This document shows, in pieces, positions 25,796 to 33,672 of a stretch of 37,054 bases of DNA. Numbering within the stretch: the stretch's first letter is position 1; each line of letters begins with the position of its first letter. Both the position numbers and the translations under genes were made by a program. Source of the DNA: Myxococcota bacterium (GTDB lineage: Bacteria > Myxococcota_A > Polyangia > Polyangiales > Polyangiaceae); NCBI GenBank assembly GCA_963169915.1, contig CAUJEM010000001.1, positions 1 to 37,054 on the forward strand. Reading direction: 5' to 3'. The notes beneath the pieces are model-generated. The model was not told the DNA's origin. It saw only the letters and a list, made by a program, of their open reading frames with translations, and ran no database searches.

Positions 25796-26302
25796 GTGAG
25801 CGGCGCAGCAGCCGCGGGCAGCTTCTCGGTCGGCGACATCGCGGTCCACCCCAAGCACGGCGTGGGCCGCATCACGGCCATCGAGGACAAGGACTTCGGG
25901 GGGACGCTGACCCCCTGCTACGCGCTCGCCATCATCGACGGAGACTTGAAGGTGTTCGTGGCGGTCGAGGCGGCCTCGCGGGTGGGGCTCCGCCCGGTGA
26001 TGAAGCCCGCGGAGGCCCAGGTCATCTTGGACATCCTGCGGACGCCGGAGGTCGCCGTCGACCTGCAGCCTTGGAATCGTCGCTTCCGAGCCTACACGGA
26101 CATGCTCAAGAGCGGGCTGGCCACGGAGATCGCCAAGGTGCTCCGGGACATGTACCGCCTGAAGTTCGACAAAGATCTGTCTTTTGGTGAGCGGCGGCTC
26201 CTCGATCAAGCGCGAGCGCTGCTCATTCAGGAGCTCGCGCTCGCCCGTCAGGTCGACCGCGCCGCCATCGAGGCGGAGATCAGCCAGATCTTCTCCGGCT
26301 GA
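25796..26302 (+). CDS. cdnL: CarD/CdnL-family RNA polymerase-binding transcription factor
   Basis: 168-residue protein, close to the usual length of CdnL. The N-terminal Tudor-like RNA polymerase beta-binding domain has FSVGDIAVHPKHGVGRI (10-26). The C-terminal helical DNA-binding domain has the conserved WNRRFRAYTDML and KVLRDMYRLKFDKDLSFGER. CdnL stabilises open complexes at rRNA and other promoters and is essential in Myxococcus. GTG at 25796 is chosen because GGAGGG lies 4-9 nt upstream and the in-frame DNA before it reads as non-coding. It lacks the extra high-mobility-group-like domain of the light-response CarD, so the CdnL name fits better. Confidence 0.92.
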   Translation: MSGAAAAGSFSVGDIAVHPKHGVGRITAIEDKDFGGTLTPCYALAIIDGDLKVFVAVEAASRVGLRPVMKPAEAQVILDILRTPEVAVDLQPWNRRFRAYTDMLKSGLATEIAKVLRDMYRLKFDKDLSFGERRLLDQARALLIQELALARQVDRAAIEAEISQIFSG

Positions 26303-26340
26303 GCGCCGCGTGGTCCGCCCATCCGGGGTACACTCAGGGC

Positions 26341-26904
26341 ATGCGCATCTACACGAAGACCGGTGACGACGGCACGACGGGGCTCTTCGGAGGCCTTCGC
26401 CTCCAGAAGGACGACGCCCGGGTCGAGGCCTACGGCACGGTGGATGAGCTCAACGCGGTCCTCGGCGTGGCCCGTAGCCTCACCAGTGAGCCCTCGCTCG
26501 GTGAGCGCCTCGAGCACATCCAGCGTGATCTCTTCGTCCTCGGCGCAGAGCTGGCCACGGCGCCCGGGCGTGAGGCCAAGCTGACGCTCCCGCGCCTCGG
26601 CGCAGCCGACGCCCTGCGCCTCGAGCAGGAGATCGACGAGGCGACGACCACCCTCGCCCCGCTCAAGAACTTCGTGCTCCCCGGCGGCGCCGCCCTGGCG
26701 GCGGCGCTCCACCACGCGCGCACCGTGTGCCGGCGGGCCGAGCGGCGCCTCATCACGGCGCGGCGCGAGAGCCCCATCGGCGAGGCCTTGCTGATTTATC
26801 TCAACCGACTGAGCGACTGGCTGTTCACCTACGCGCGCGCCGCCAACCAAGCGGCGGGCGTGGCCGACGTCCCCTGGGCCCCTCGCGGGCTCTCCGGAGA
26901 GTAG
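26341..26904 (+). CDS. ATP:cob(I)alamin adenosyltransferase, PduO type
   Basis: 187-residue enzyme that converts cob(I)alamin to adenosylcobalamin. The N-terminal TKTGDDGTTGLFGG (5-18) forms the ATP site, VEAYGTVDELNAVLG follows, and the C-terminal part has the RRAERRL and SDWLFTYAR motifs of the PduO/MMAB group. No cobalamin riboswitch is visible and no B12-dependent enzyme is adjacent. TACACT ends 6 nt before the ATG, so the message may be leaderless; GGG is the only ribosome-binding-site-like element and is too close to the start. Confidence 0.93.
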   Translation: MRIYTKTGDDGTTGLFGGLRLQKDDARVEAYGTVDELNAVLGVARSLTSEPSLGERLEHIQRDLFVLGAELATAPGREAKLTLPRLGAADALRLEQEIDEATTTLAPLKNFVLPGGAALAAALHHARTVCRRAERRLITARRESPIGEALLIYLNRLSDWLFTYARAANQAAGVADVPWAPRGLSGE

Positions 26905-26932
26905 CCGGCGCCTGGCGCCCGGAGTCACCGCC

Positions 26933-27538
26933 ATGCCGCTGCGACGAATCGCCGTCCTCGGAGAGCCGATCCTGAGGCGCGTGGCGGAGCCCGTCTCCCT
27001 GGACGAGCTGGGTAGCCCTGCCCTCGAGCAGCTCATCGGTGATCTCATCGAGACGATGCGCGACGCTCCCGGCGTCGGCATCGCGGCGCCTCAAGTCTAC
27101 GAGTCTCGCCGGGTGGTCGTGCTCGAGGTCGCCGAAAATCCGCGCTACCCGTGGCTCGGATCCATCCCGCTCACGGTGCTCATCAACCCGGTGGTCACCC
27201 CGGTGCTCGCCGCGGGGGGCCTGCCGGAGCGGCCGGCGCCAGGCGACGGCATCGTCATGTACGAGGGCTGCCTGTCCGTCCCTGGGCTGCGCGGTCGCGT
27301 CCGCCGGCCGCGCCGCGTGCGCGTGACGGCGCTCGATCGGCACGGAGCCGCGGTGGAGCGAGAGTACGAGGGGCTGCAAGCCGCCGTCGTCCAGCATGAG
27401 CTGGATCACCTCGACGGCGTGCTCTTCATCGATCGCGCCGACCCACGGAGCCTGTGCTACGCGCGCGAGTACGAGCGCCACGTCCCGGCGCAGGAGCGCG
27501 CGCTCGACGAAGCCCACCCCCCGGCGAGGGCGCGATGA
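26933..27538 (+). CDS. def: Peptide deformylase
   Basis: Removes the N-formyl group from new proteins. The 201 residues have all three motifs: GVGIAAPQ (47-54), EGCLSVPG with metal ligand Cys113, and QHELDH (154-159) with His155, Glu156 and His159. There is a short extension of about 30 residues after motif 3. GGAG lies about 9 nt before the ATG. The gene overlaps the start of the next kinase gene by 4 nt (ATGA), so the two are translationally coupled. The usual partner fmt is not here. Confidence 0.95.
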   Translation: MPLRRIAVLGEPILRRVAEPVSLDELGSPALEQLIGDLIETMRDAPGVGIAAPQVYESRRVVVLEVAENPRYPWLGSIPLTVLINPVVTPVLAAGGLPERPAPGDGIVMYEGCLSVPGLRGRVRRPRRVRVTALDRHGAAVEREYEGLQAAVVQHELDHLDGVLFIDRADPRSLCYAREYERHVPAQERALDEAHPPARAR

Positions 27539-29100
27539 TCCCTCGGCTGGGGGACGTCATCGGCGGGAAGTACCGCATCCTGCGCGTCATCGGCGAGGGG
27601 GGCATGGGCGTCGTGTTCGAGGCCCGCCACGAGCTGCTCGGGACGCCCGTGGCGCTGAAGTACCTGCACGCCGAGCTCGCTCGGCGGCCGGGGCTGGCCG
27701 CGCGGTTCCTCCAGGAGGCGCGCGTCGCGGCGAGCGTCCAGAGCCCGCACGTCGTGCGCGTCACGGACGTGGAGCAGCCGGCGGACACCTCTCCCTTCTT
27801 GGTGATGGAGCTGCTCACGGGGGAGTCCCTGCAGCAGCTCCTCGACCGAGAGCAGCGGCTACCGCTCGAGCTGGTCGTCGACCTCGGGCTACAGATCCTG
27901 GCGGGGCTGGAGGCGGCGCACGCGCTCGGCGTCGTCCACCGCGACCTCAAGCCGGACAACGTGTTCATCGCGCAGGCGCCCGGCGGGCCGCTGGTCAAGC
28001 TGCTGGATTTCGGCATCGCCAAGCTGCGGCAGAGCAGCGAGTACCAGCAAGGTTTGACGCGCCCCGGAGCGCTGCTCGGGACCCCCGAGTACATGGCCCC
28101 CGAGCAAGCCTTCGGGGCCGAGCGCGTGGACGCGCGCGCCGATCTCTACTCGTTCAGCGTCATCGCCTACGAGCTGCTCACCGGGCATCGCCCCCTGCAA
28201 GACGGCGACGTGTCCACCCTCTTGCACCGGCTCAGCACCGAGCCGGTGCCTCGCTTGGAGCTCGAGCGCCCCGACGCACCTCAGGGCTTGGCCGCGCTCC
28301 TCCACCGTGGGCTCGCGCCCAACCCGGAGGAGCGGCCGCGCAGCGCGGCCGAGTACCGCATCCTGCTCGCGGGCTTCGCGGGCGCGCTGAGCCACGCGGG
28401 GAGGATCGCGGCGACGCCCGCGCCGCTCACGCCCGCCCCACCGGGGGCCATCACCTCGCCGCCCGCCTCCGTGCGGGAGCGCTCCGTTCCGCAGACGCTC
28501 CCGCCCGAGCCAGCGTCCGCGCCGCCGCTCGCCCCCCGGGCGCCCACCTCGACGCTGACCGCGGATCCTGCGCTCGGCCCGGCGACGGCGCTCGCGCCTC
28601 CACCGCTCGCGCCGGCGAGCGCCGCTCCGCTCCACCCGGCCCCGCCCCCAGGGCTCGCGCAGCTCACGCGGCCGCACGGCGCGCGAGGGGCCGCTGCGCC
28701 ACGCCGCCGCCGGGGCGCGCTGGTGGTCGCGCTCCTGCTGCTCGCGCTCCTCTCGGGGGGAGCGCTCGTGGTGGCGCTCGCGCTGCGGCGGCCAGCAGCG
28801 GAGCCCACGCCCTCACCGGAGCTCGGTCTAGTCCCCGCGACGCCCACCACGGCAGCACCTCCGCTGGAGAATGAGCCGCTCCCCACCGTCACTCCGCCCC
28901 GCAAGACGGCGCCGCGCGTCACCACCGGCCCCGTGCGCGGGCCCGGCGACGCCGGCGCGGACGCCGCGACGAGCGACGCCGGCAGAGCCGATACCGTGGG
29001 CCTGCCGGGGCTCCCACCGCTGCCGAGCGGGTTCCCACCGCTGCCCACCGCCCTCCCCAGTGGCTTTCCCAACCTCCCCGGCTGGCCGGCGCCGCCATAG
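27535..29100 (+). CDS. Transmembrane Ser/Thr protein kinase
   Basis: 521-residue Hanks-type kinase. The catalytic domain has GEGGMG (20-25), Lys42, HRDLKPDN (135-142), DFG (158-160) and APE (188-190), all canonical, unlike the HRDVSPHN of the kinase gene near 5 kb. A long Ala/Pro-rich linker (about 290-390) precedes one membrane segment (about 396-418). The outer part is about 100 residues, rich in Thr/Pro, and ends in Leu/Pro/Gly repeats with LPSGFP twice. No PEGA or PASTA domain is present. The ATG is inside the def stop (ATGA overlap). Kinase identity is secure; target and signal are unknown. Confidence 0.93.
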   Translation: MIPRLGDVIGGKYRILRVIGEGGMGVVFEARHELLGTPVALKYLHAELARRPGLAARFLQEARVAASVQSPHVVRVTDVEQPADTSPFLVMELLTGESLQQLLDREQRLPLELVVDLGLQILAGLEAAHALGVVHRDLKPDNVFIAQAPGGPLVKLLDFGIAKLRQSSEYQQGLTRPGALLGTPEYMAPEQAFGAERVDARADLYSFSVIAYELLTGHRPLQDGDVSTLLHRLSTEPVPRLELERPDAPQGLAALLHRGLAPNPEERPRSAAEYRILLAGFAGALSHAGRIAATPAPLTPAPPGAITSPPASVRERSVPQTLPPEPASAPPLAPRAPTSTLTADPALGPATALAPPPLAPASAAPLHPAPPPGLAQLTRPHGARGAAAPRRRRGALVVALLLLALLSGGALVVALALRRPAAEPTPSPELGLVPATPTTAAPPLENEPLPTVTPPRKTAPRVTTGPVRGPGDAGADAATSDAGRADTVGLPGLPPLPSGFPPLPTALPSGFPNLPGWPAPP

Positions 29101-29156
29101 CCCCGCGCGTCGGCGTCGCGCTCGCGTTTCCTCCGCGCGCTCCTACACTCCGCGCC

Positions 29157-29861
29157 GTGCCTGCCTCCCCTGCGTTCGTGCGAGAGTTCTCCGAGAGCCT
29201 CCCCCCCGCGTACCGCGACGCCTTTTCAGAGGAGGTGATCGCCACGCACGCCTCACTGGCGCTGCGCCGTGAGGGCCAACCCGCCGCCGTGGCCGCCTTC
29301 GACGCGCCCAGGAGCGGCGGGCAAGGGCTCTGCATCATCGCGAGCGATCGCCCGGGGCTGCTCGCGCTGATGGGCTCGGCGCTCGTCCGCGCGTCCCTCG
29401 AGGTCATCGACGCCGTGGCGTACACCCGGCGGACCCAGACCGGCGCGGTCGAGGCGGTCGCGCTCTTCTGGGTCGCCCCTACGGGCGCCGAGCCCGAGCA
29501 GCTCGCGCAGCGGGTGGAGGCTCGCTTGCTCGAGCTGCTCACGCAGGGGCCGCGCTCGGTCGTCCCACCTCCTGCCGCCAGCGCCCCGGGCGCGGTCACG
29601 ACCGTCCGCTTCTTGGAGGACGCGAGCGGCGCGCTCTGCACGCTCGAGGTCGAGACCCAGGACCGCGCTGGGCTGCTCTTGTCCCTCGCCAACGCGCTCT
29701 ACGCCCAGCGTGTCCAGATCGTCGGCTCAGACCTGCGCACGCGCGACGGCAAGGCCTTCGACCGGTTCGACCTCACCGAGCTCGACGGCAGGCCCATCGG
29801 CCCTGAGCGCCGCCTGGCCATTCAGATCGCGGTGTTGAGCGCGGTTCAGCCCGGGGCCTGA
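29157..29861 (+). CDS. Two-ACT-domain protein resembling the C-terminus of GlnD
   Basis: 234-residue soluble protein. It opens with SESLPPAYRDAFSEEVIATH, similar to the segment before the ACT domains of GlnD uridylyltransferases. Two ACT-type units follow, around 56-120 (CIIASDRPGLLALMGSAL) and 158-230 (LEVETQDRAGLLLSLANALY). The nucleotidyltransferase and HD domains of GlnD are absent. ACT domains bind amino acids, so a sensing role is likely (inference). The start is GTG at 29157, with TACACT ending 7 nt before it and no ribosome binding site. Its 3-prime end overlaps the convergent GT4 gene by 16 nt. Confidence 0.8.
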   Translation: MPASPAFVREFSESLPPAYRDAFSEEVIATHASLALRREGQPAAVAAFDAPRSGGQGLCIIASDRPGLLALMGSALVRASLEVIDAVAYTRRTQTGAVEAVALFWVAPTGAEPEQLAQRVEARLLELLTQGPRSVVPPPAASAPGAVTTVRFLEDASGALCTLEVETQDRAGLLLSLANALYAQRVQIVGSDLRTRDGKAFDRFDLTELDGRPIGPERRLAIQIAVLSAVQPGA

Positions 29862-30982
29862 GCCAGCGCCTCACGGTAGCAGGCCAGGGTCTGCTCTGCG
29901 GCGCGGCGCCACTGAAACTGCTGGGCCTGCTCGAGGCCCCGTCGTCGGAGCTGCTCCCGGAGGGCCTCGTCCTTGCTCAAGCGGCGGAGCTGCCGGACCA
30001 GATCGGCGTGATCCGTAGAGACGGCGTGCAGCGCAGCCTGTCCGGTGACCTCCCGCAAGGCCGGGGTGGTGGACGCCAGCACGGGGGTACCCAGCGCGAG
30101 CGCCTCGAGCGCCGGCATCCCGAAGCCCTCCAAGTGCGAGGCGAAGAGCAGCGCGTGCGCGTGCGCATAGAGCGTCAGCAGCGCCGCGTCGCTGACGAAG
30201 GGGATGGTGATGAGCTTGTCTCGGGCGCGCCGCGAGGAGAGCAGCCGGCTCATCTCGGTGTCGATGCGTGAGAAGCGCCGCACCAAGACCAGGAGATGCT
30301 CGGGCTCGTCGGCCGTGGCCTCCAAGAACGCCCGCACCATCCCCGCGTGGTTCTTGTACGGCGAGCCCTGCCCGACGATGAGCGAGTAGCGCTTGCCGTC
30401 GGGGACGAGCCCCGCCAAGGCCGCCCGTGGCCCGCCTGCGCCCGGGTAGTAGCGCTGGTGATCCACCCCGTGCCGGATGGTCCGCAGCTTGGACGCCGCC
30501 GCGGGGTACACCCGTGCTGCGGCCGTGCGCGTGGCCTCCGTGATGGTGATGACGCGCCGCGCGCCGCGCACCGCTCGCCCGATGTTCCAGCGGTACCAAG
30601 CGGCGTTGGCCCAGCGCTCCGGCAGGAAGGCGGAGGCGAGCGCCGGCTGCTCCACCCACATCAGGTCGTGCAGCGTGACCACCCAGGGCAGCCTGAGCCC
30701 GAGCGGCACGAGATCCGCCGGAGAGTGATAAAGCTCGATCCCTCGTCCAGCGAGCGCGCCCCCCATGCGAAACACCGTGGAGAGGCTCTTGGTCTCACCC
30801 GGGAAGATCACGCGCTCGGCCCGCGGGTGCTCGACCACCAAGCCTCGAGACTGTGGGTGACAGAGCAGCGTGAGCTCGAGCGAGTCGTCGAGCGTGAGCA
30901 GCTCTCGCACCAAGGCGTCGACGTAATTGCCGATGCCGCTCTTCCGAGGGACGATCGTCCGGGCGTCGATGGCGACTCGCAC
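29846..30982 (-). CDS. Family 4 glycosyltransferase (GT-B fold)
   Basis: 378-residue retaining glycosyltransferase. It starts MRVAIDARTIVPRKSGIGNY, the typical nucleotide-sugar GT4 opening with the Gly-rich acceptor loop. It has SLIVGQGSPYKNH in the hinge region and the donor-binding E-x7-E motif EGFGMPALE (285-293). No membrane segment is present, so it should act in the cytoplasm at the inner membrane, for example in polysaccharide or lipopolysaccharide assembly. The start is GTG at 30982 with GAGGG 4-8 nt upstream. Sugar and acceptor cannot be told. It is monocistronic, since the next upstream gene ends behind a strong hairpin. Confidence 0.92.
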   Translation of the reverse strand: MRVAIDARTIVPRKSGIGNYVDALVRELLTLDDSLELTLLCHPQSRGLVVEHPRAERVIFPGETKSLSTVFRMGGALAGRGIELYHSPADLVPLGLRLPWVVTLHDLMWVEQPALASAFLPERWANAAWYRWNIGRAVRGARRVITITEATRTAAARVYPAAASKLRTIRHGVDHQRYYPGAGGPRAALAGLVPDGKRYSLIVGQGSPYKNHAGMVRAFLEATADEPEHLLVLVRRFSRIDTEMSRLLSSRRARDKLITIPFVSDAALLTLYAHAHALLFASHLEGFGMPALEALALGTPVLASTTPALREVTGQAALHAVSTDHADLVRQLRRLSKDEALREQLRRRGLEQAQQFQWRRAAEQTLACYREALAQAPG

Positions 30983-31000
30983 GGTCCCTCAATAGCACTC

Positions 31001-31024
31001 GCGCGGCGCGGGGCGGCGCCGCGC
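31001..31024 (-). terminator. GC-rich hairpin after the 192-residue lipoprotein gene
   Basis: GCGCGGCG (31001-31008) and CGCCGCGC (31017-31024) form a perfect 8-bp stem with an 8-nt loop, 18 nt after the minus-strand stop at 31042. There is no clean T-run, so it may be a factor-assisted terminator or an RNA end stabiliser. The adjacent 31021-31046 holds a short direct repeat of GCGCGTCACC. Confidence 0.4.
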
Positions 31025-31041
31025 GCGTCACCGCGCGCGCG

Positions 31042-31620
31042 TCACCGCGTCGAGCTGCCGTGCGTGGTCGTGGCCCGGAGGGAGGGCGGCAGGGGGGGGC
31101 GCCCCGGGGGCGGCCGCACCGCGGGTGAGCGGCGCGTGTTCGCGCTGGCCTCCGGGAAGCGGCGCTCCGCGTGCGCGCCGTAGGCGTCGTGGGCGGGGCG
31201 AAGATCTGCCGTGACGATGAGCGGCTCGGCCTCGGTGAGCGGCTGCGCCAGGGCGAGGCGCCAGCTGAAGCCATGCTTGCCGCGCGGCAGCGCCGTGAGC
31301 GTCTGCCGCGCCGTGCCGCTCAGCAGCGTGGCACCGCGCGGCAGCCGGACCTCGAGCTCGATGGGGTCCGTCGACGGGCGCTCGAGCAGCAGCGTGGCGG
31401 AGACCGCCAGCTCCCGTCCGTCCGCCTCTGGCGTGGGTCGCGAGAGCAAGAGGACGAAGGGCGCTTGCATGGGTCCGTGCGCGGCTTCGCTGGTGGGCTC
31501 TGCGGCCTCCGCCGTGGGCGCCACGGACGGGGGCGCGCTGCGCGCCTCCGGCTCGACGGGGGTGCCGTGGCTGCAGGCGGCCGCGAGCGCGAAGACTCCG
31601 AGGGAAAGAACGTGTTTCAT
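31042..31620 (-). CDS. Putative lipoprotein of unknown function
   Basis: 192-residue protein. A signal ending LAAAC suggests a lipoprotein. An Ala/Glu/Pro-rich spacer of about 35 residues and a single beta-rich domain follow (about 50-150), and the tail is Arg/Pro-rich. No family is recognised. The start is 12 nt after the metalloprotease-like lipoprotein gene, so the two probably form a two-gene operon and may work together at the cell surface. Confidence 0.72.
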   Translation of the reverse strand: MKHVLSLGVFALAAACSHGTPVEPEARSAPPSVAPTAEAAEPTSEAAHGPMQAPFVLLLSRPTPEADGRELAVSATLLLERPSTDPIELEVRLPRGATLLSGTARQTLTALPRGKHGFSWRLALAQPLTEAEPLIVTADLRPAHDAYGAHAERRFPEASANTRRSPAVRPPPGRPPLPPSLRATTTHGSSTR

Positions 31621-31632
31621 GGTGCTGCTCGC

Positions 31633-33480
31633 TCAGTTGCAGGTGACGTCCGTGGGCGACCACGGGTAGCGGACCGGACCCACGACGTCCGAGATCTTCC
31701 CGGCGTCCGCGAAGTTGCCGCACACCAGGGCGTCCAGGTAATCCACGAAATCTACCGTGCGGTAGCCGCGGTTGGGGCCGACGTTCAGCCGAGGGTGCGC
31801 CATCACGCTGAACATGGCGTCGTCTCCCAGCCCTTGTGGCGACTTGGCGCCGGCCGAGGCCCAGAGCGACCACATCATGCTGGCCACGACGTTCTCGTTG
31901 ATGGGATCCGTGAGGAGCGCCCCGGCGCCGGGCTTCACCAGGTTACCGCCCGACCAGGCCTCGCTCGCCAGGTTGACCCAGAAGCCCGTGCCGTTCTGCA
32001 TGGTGAAGTAGACGGGGTCGTTGGACTCTGGGCTATCGGAGATGTTGGTCTGGCCGCTGAAGGTGGCCCAGGCCTCGCTGTACGCCAGGCCCGGACTGGA
32101 GGCCTCGTCCACGTAGTGGGGGCCGCCCTCTCCAGGTGAGCGGGACCAAGACTGCATGGCCCAGTGCCCCAGCTCATGGTTGAGCGTGCTGCGCGACCAG
32201 TGAGACTCATAGTCCCACTGCCCGGGCTTCAGAGTGCCGCGACCGCTGATGGCGAGGCTGGTGTCGTAGTGATCGGCCTGTCCGTCCCCCTGCCCGACGT
32301 CCACCTGGGCACCCCCGAGCTGCGGCGGCAAGAAGCAGTTGCCGCAGTCGAACTTGATGCCAGGCTCCTGCGCGCCGTCCCCGCCCTTCCAGAAGATGGC
32401 CAGGCTCAAGGGCTCCGTGTCCGCGAGATCCGTCATGCCGCCGAAGCGGAACTTGTCGTAGATGGCCCACTGGAAGATGTGCGCCGCGCCCGAGCCGTCC
32501 GCCTCCAGGATGGTGGTGCCATCGGCGAGATCGATGACCGGCTGAGCGCAGGAGGCGGTGTCCGTGCAGAGCTGCCAGCCCCAGTACCAGTAGTCCTGGG
32601 CGCGCTGGTGCGAGGCGTCGCTGCTCTCCGCCCGCACCACGGCGATCTGCGGCTCCCCGCGCACGCTCCAGGCCACGGGCCAGAAGTACACCACCGCGTC
32701 GGGGCTGGGCTGCCGCGTCAGCTCGATTTCCCAGCTCCCCGCCGGGCTGGTGTCCCCCACGCTGGTGAGCACCACGGGACCGATGAGCTCCTGCTCACCG
32801 GAGCCGTCCTCCTTCAGATCATAGATGGCCGTGAGGAAGTTGACCGCGGGCTCCGAGCTCAGGGTGCTGGAGTACTGCGTGGGGCGCGTCCGGTCGTTGG
32901 GCTTGCGGTACTGGTAGCGGAGCACGCCCTTGGCCACGATGCCGCTCCCTGCCTCCAGGCTGATGCAGGCGGCGCCTCGGCCCGTGGTCCCCGCGCAGAG
33001 CGACGCCCCGCAGCTCGACTCCACCCAATGACCGGCGACGCAGGTGCGCAAGGTGGTGTCGTCCTTGCACTGTGACGCGCCGTCCAGGCAGTCCCCCGTC
33101 GGGGCGCAGCGGGCGTAGTCACCGCTGTCGTCACACTGCGTGTTGGCCGGGCAGGTGACCTCCTTCACCGTGGGGGGCTGCCCGATCTCTCCGCTGTCCA
33201 AGCAGCTCTTCAAGGTCGTGACGCTGGCGCACACACCGGTGGTAGGGACGTCACCGCAGCCCTCGCCCGTAGAGCCTGCCGCTCCCGCGCTCCCGGCGGC
33301 GCCGCCGCTCCCCGCAACGCCGCCGCTCCCGGCGGCGCCCGCAGCTCCAGCCGCTCCGCTGCTCCCCGCCTGACCTTCAGGGTCCGCGGGCTGGAGCTGA
33401 CAACCCAAGGGCAGCAGCCCGACGGCGCCGTAGAGCGCGCTGAGCGTCAGGAGCGAGGGGCGGTAGCGTCGAGGTGTCAT
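31633..33480 (-). CDS. Lipoprotein with HELGH zinc metalloprotease-like domain and Cys-rich repeats
   Basis: 615-residue exported protein. The signal ends in LPLGC, a lipobox-like site. A Gly/Ser/Ala linker (about 35-70) and Cys-rich repeats of the form C-x-D-x-T-L-x-T-C-x-x-G-x-W follow (up to about 185). The large C-terminal domain contains HELGH (435-439) inside LNHELGHWAMQSW, and Glu469 in YSEAWATF 30 residues after the second His. HExxH plus a downstream Glu in an EAWA setting is a gluzincin-type zinc site. The ATG at 33480 is chosen because the signal follows directly; an in-frame start at 33612 adds a non-signal stretch and overlaps the promoter region. Substrate unknown. Confidence 0.8.
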   Translation of the reverse strand: MTPRRYRPSLLTLSALYGAVGLLPLGCQLQPADPEGQAGSSGAAGAAGAAGSGGVAGSGGAAGSAGAAGSTGEGCGDVPTTGVCASVTTLKSCLDSGEIGQPPTVKEVTCPANTQCDDSGDYARCAPTGDCLDGASQCKDDTTLRTCVAGHWVESSCGASLCAGTTGRGAACISLEAGSGIVAKGVLRYQYRKPNDRTRPTQYSSTLSSEPAVNFLTAIYDLKEDGSGEQELIGPVVLTSVGDTSPAGSWEIELTRQPSPDAVVYFWPVAWSVRGEPQIAVVRAESSDASHQRAQDYWYWGWQLCTDTASCAQPVIDLADGTTILEADGSGAAHIFQWAIYDKFRFGGMTDLADTEPLSLAIFWKGGDGAQEPGIKFDCGNCFLPPQLGGAQVDVGQGDGQADHYDTSLAISGRGTLKPGQWDYESHWSRSTLNHELGHWAMQSWSRSPGEGGPHYVDEASSPGLAYSEAWATFSGQTNISDSPESNDPVYFTMQNGTGFWVNLASEAWSGGNLVKPGAGALLTDPINENVVASMMWSLWASAGAKSPQGLGDDAMFSVMAHPRLNVGPNRGYRTVDFVDYLDALVCGNFADAGKISDVVGPVRYPWSPTDVTCN

Positions 33481-33574
33481 CGAGAGGTCCTCAGGCAGTG
33501 GTGAAATCACCAGCGCCGCCAGCGAGGCAGCGCGCTCAACCTGGTACGCCCCACCGCAGCGCCGAATTCCTTTC

Positions 33575-33602
33575 AGTCTAACATGGGGCGCCTGGGGCTC
33601 AA
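33575..33602 (-). promoter_or_regulatory. Candidate promoter of the metalloprotease-like lipoprotein gene
   Basis: On the minus strand TTGAGC (33602-33597), a 16-nt spacer and TAGACT (33580-33575). Initiation near 33568 gives a leader of about 88 nt. The site lies in the 192-nt divergent region shared with the lipoprotein gene at 33673. Confidence 0.4.
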
Positions 33603-33624
33603 GGGCATCCAAGCCGCGGCCACC

Positions 33625-33653
33625 TCGACGCCGGGCGGCTTCCGCTCTAACCT
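33625..33653 (+). promoter_or_regulatory. Candidate promoter of the divergent Cys-rich lipoprotein gene
   Basis: TCGACG (33625-33630), a 17-nt spacer and TAACCT (33648-33653). Initiation near 33660 places the GGAG at 33661-33664 at the very 5-prime end of the message, 8 nt before the ATG at 33673. Confidence 0.35.
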
Positions 33654-33672
33654 GAGCGCCGGAGTCATGACC

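Noticed and set aside
26303..26340. Cobalamin riboswitch before the adenosyltransferase gene
   Set aside because: The gap is only 38 nt, far too short, and has no B12-box.
31021..31046. Direct repeat GCGCGTCACC as a possible CRISPR or att site
   Set aside because: Only two short GC-rich copies with no spacers and no mobile genes nearby; likely simple-sequence variation at the gene end.
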